64,000 bases of DNA from Aquanectria penicillioides (lineage: Eukaryota; Ascomycota; Sordariomycetes; Hypocreales; Nectriaceae): assembly GCA_003415625.1 (NCBI GenBank), contig PYIU01000002.1, positions 2,604,001 through 2,668,000 of the forward strand, given 5' to 3'. The number at the start of each line of letters is the position of its first letter. The first letter of the stretch is position 1. The translations under genes were made by a program, and so were the position numbers. The notes below the pieces were generated by a model. That model was not told the DNA's origin. It did not search any database and saw only the letters and a list, made by a program, of their open reading frames with translations. Shown one piece after another: positions 61,201 to 64,000 of this stretch.

Positions 61201-64000
61201 AATCTCTGCTACAGTCTCTGACAAATGCCGTAACTGGGCCGTCCCCTTCAGGGTGTGCCCCCCTCCCATTCAACGAAGCCGAGGTGCAGTGCGCCGTGAC
61301 ACGGCTACGGTGGGTTCTCCAGTGGTTTCGGGGGGAAGGGGGGTCTTGCTGTGGATTCCTGCCAGGCAGCCCACTATTGCAAGCCGGCCCTGCCCTGCAA
61401 TTGGAAATCCCAGGACAGTTGGTGTACCCCATGGCGCTGGTAAGCTAGTAGATGGTCGGAATATGAAGCAGCCAGCCCAAAGCCTAGAAAAGAAAAGCAA
61501 CGAAAGAAACCCCAAGATTAGGACGTGACGGGAATGGGTGGGCTTGTTCGTCAGTGATCCACGATGCAGCATCCACTATTTCACTCATTGATTTTCCTCG
61601 ATACGACGCCAGACGACGAGGAAAGGAGGGGTCTAAAGTCAATGGTTGGCTGTGAGTCTTGGATCAGAGGCGGGTTCTGGGATAACCGGTTCCAAGTAGT
61701 TCCGGAGTTGACGATGGAAGGATGGATGGTTTGTCGTCCCGGCCGTTGGAGACTTTTGGGCTGATAGATCGACGCACCACCATCGTGACCAGGTCCTCCA
61801 ACACCCATGCAGGGTGGCCATGGGATATCCGCACTGCCGAGCGTCCAAGTTCCTTGGCAATAGTAATATTCGCTTCCTAAGTAAGAGGGCAGGAAGAAAG
61901 GATGAAGAGGGTGGGAAGAAGAAAAAAAATTGAAAATAATAATAATATGCCATGGTTGCACCTCGATATCTGAAAGGGTTCGGGCGCGGCTCAACTCAAT
62001 GTCCCGCCGCATAAAAATACACGCGTTGGAAGTTGGAAGCAAACCACATCACAGTCGACACAAGGCATCAACCCAGTAACCCTCAATGCAAAACCCCAGA
62101 TCACCAATCTCGTGGCCATCTGACATCTAGTGCAAAGAGAAAAAAGCAAGGGTTCTCCCATTGTTATTGTCAATCCCCATCATCTCTTCGCCACTTACTA
62201 CGTATTCGTGGAAGCGCACTCCCACTTCCACTCCCACTCCCACCCGCTGAAACTTGCCCCTCACACACTCGCCCTCACTAACACACATACCCGGAGGTCC
62301 CTGAAGATCTCTCCGGCCGGCCACAAATTCTTCCAGCAAGGGCGGTGCGGTGCACAGCAGGAGTGATCCCCGCCACGACCGCTACGACCGCCGCTACCGC
62401 TTCGTCCCGAGCCCCGGGGTTGGTAGGGCATGGCAGGGCATAGCATGGCCGTGTTTGAAAATGTTCGATAAGGTGGCTTTGAAGGCTGAGGCACAACATG
62501 AGGAAAATGAAAGGATAGCAAACCCTTCCTCAGGCTAGAGGGCATCTAACAAGCATGTTGCCTCACAATGCCATCGTGGCCTGTTTCGGTTTCTGCTGTC
62601 ACTCCCGTCACCGTTTTCTCACCGTCTTCGCCTTCACTCATCTCCTTCAGTTGCTCAAGGTCATCATCCTTCTCGACGCCCCCCAGCACCGTCATGTGCA
62701 CTATCAGCATCCTACTGCCAAGGCGGTTTAGTTGGCCCTGACACCTGCATCTACTGCACCATTTGGGCTCTCTCCAGTGGACTTTTATTACTCAGCCCAC
62801 ACCTGGTCTCCAGCTCAGATGACCCCTGAAACTCACCCCCCCTCACCCCTTTCCCATAGTAGCCTTGTGCCAATCTTCAATCTGTCAACGGGGACGAAGG
62901 ATGACGGCTCTCTTGGCCATCGTTGGCCATCACGGACCTCTTGAACGCCGTCGCGCAAGTTTTGAATGGGATTCGTATATAGCGACCCATAGGCCGCCAT
63001 AATGCCAAATGGTTCACTCGCCCTCATTTCAGCTCTTCCAGCAGATGCATCGTGCTATGCGCTATCAGCAATCACCTTATTGCTTCGGGGGCTCGGAGCG
63101 AGAGGAGCGAATTGGTTGGCTTTCGTTGCATCGTGAAAGCGATGGCAGCGCTCCAGTTCCGCACCTGAGAGTGAGAGCAGCAGCAGCCATGGTCGTTTGC
63201 CTTCATCGTACTCATCCCTGTCAGAAACCCCCCTGTCTCTGAAGGCTTCGCTGCCATCGCCCACCTCTGGCTCTTTATTCGCTGCTTGGCCAGGTTCCCC
63301 AACACCCAGCTGTTGCACCGTCCAGTCTGGTGCCACATGTCCGTACGGACCAGCGCTGGACGCGACGAACACAATGGGATTCTCTGTTACCTGCGACTCG
63401 GGGGCGCAGATCCCGTGCCACTTGCATTGGACTGATCTGAGCCGGGCTCAGAGACATCTTCAGATCAGTGGCCTGAGACATTCTCATCGTGTCTTCCCAC
63501 CGAGCCATATCGCCGTCGCACACAATGCCGGAGTTCCCAAGGTCTCAGAGTCCCAGTGAGACGGGCTGCCCGCCCAATGCGGAAACCAATAGTCTTTGTG
63601 GGTTGCTTTGCGTCTGCATTGCTCGGCGCCCCCAGTTGCTGACCAACCCGGATCTCAACGCCATCACCCTTGCGAAATGAAGAAACGGGCGGCGCTGACC
63701 ATCTCCCGCAGCCATCATCCCTCGCCTCAGGTGGCTTTCGCCTGTGGTTCCTTGCAATCCACCGTCGCCGACATTATCGCGACGAAGCGATGTGATGATG
63801 GGAATCTGGCTTTCCCGGCATTCCGAGCGATACTTGTGAATATTTTCTCCGTCCTGTCCCCGCCCTCGCCTCTCCCTCGCTCGGTGGGAGAGTCTTGGAT
63901 GGGTGTACTTCACCTCACCTGAGACGTCGTCTCAGGTTGTGAGAGTGTTGAGGGGGTCCCCATTTACCTTTGCATGCAACTGGAACTGCGCTGTAGTACA
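58298..64000. other. Intergenic or upstream region without a supported gene
   Basis: About 5.7 kb to the window end. The part next to 58297 is the promoter of the hypothetical gene. A (CCACTTCCACTCC)-type pyrimidine tract lies near 62220-62246. The remaining open frames are short, overlap on both strands and show no domain. A gene beginning beyond 64000 could have its promoter here. Confidence 0.4.

Overview
This is nuclear DNA of a filamentous ascomycete, most likely a Sordariomycete. The genes are split by short GT..AG introns (about 48-235 bp, many with CTRAY branch points). The promoters are long and pyrimidine-rich. The set of housekeeping proteins is typically fungal (ATG101, PEX3, BET5, a CaMKK-type kinase, a HAL4/Oca2-type kinase). 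A 21-kb block in the middle has been reduced to extreme A+T richness by C-to-T/G-to-A transitions, the mark of repeat-induced point mutation (RIP).

Layout. 1-6 kb: a forkhead transcription factor (+) and ATG101 (-), converging. 6.8-13 kb: a small carbohydrate cluster made of an AnmK/levoglucosan-kinase-type anhydrosugar kinase (-), a transaldolase-like enzyme (-) and a sugar-porter MFS transporter (+). 13.0-34.2 kb: three nested LTR retrotransposons, each bounded by its own 5-bp target duplication. 34.3-36.4 kb: a Zn(II)2Cys6 transcription factor (-). 37.3-43.7 kb: PEX3 (+), the TRAPP subunit BET5 (-) and a CaMKK-like kinase (+). 43.7-52.1 kb: a long stretch with no gene I can support. 52.1-53.6 kb: a HAL4/Oca2-like kinase (+). 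56.9-58.3 kb: a disordered protein I do not recognise (-). The rest appears intergenic.

The most interesting point is the sugar cluster. Four exact copies of a 14-mer, CGGAGGATCCCCCG (CGG-N8-CCG inside a larger dyad, the form bound by many Zn(II)2Cys6 dimers), lie only in the promoters of the kinase (two copies), the transaldolase (one) and the side facing the transporter (one). Removing the retroelement at its GATTC target duplication puts the Zn(II)2Cys6 gene about 145 bp tail-to-tail from the transporter. The original locus was therefore probably kinase-transaldolase-transporter-regulator. The transaldolase has substitutions at active-site positions (A180 and Y182 in place of the usual Ser and Phe) that resemble fructose-6-phosphate aldolase. 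I infer an undescribed anhydrosugar-utilisation regulon; the substrate is unknown.

A caution: eight of eleven genes show a break or phase mismatch of 1-2 bases, mostly a base missing from a homopolymer. The likeliest cause is systematic sequencing error rather than gene decay, so several coding spans below need one extra base to read through.
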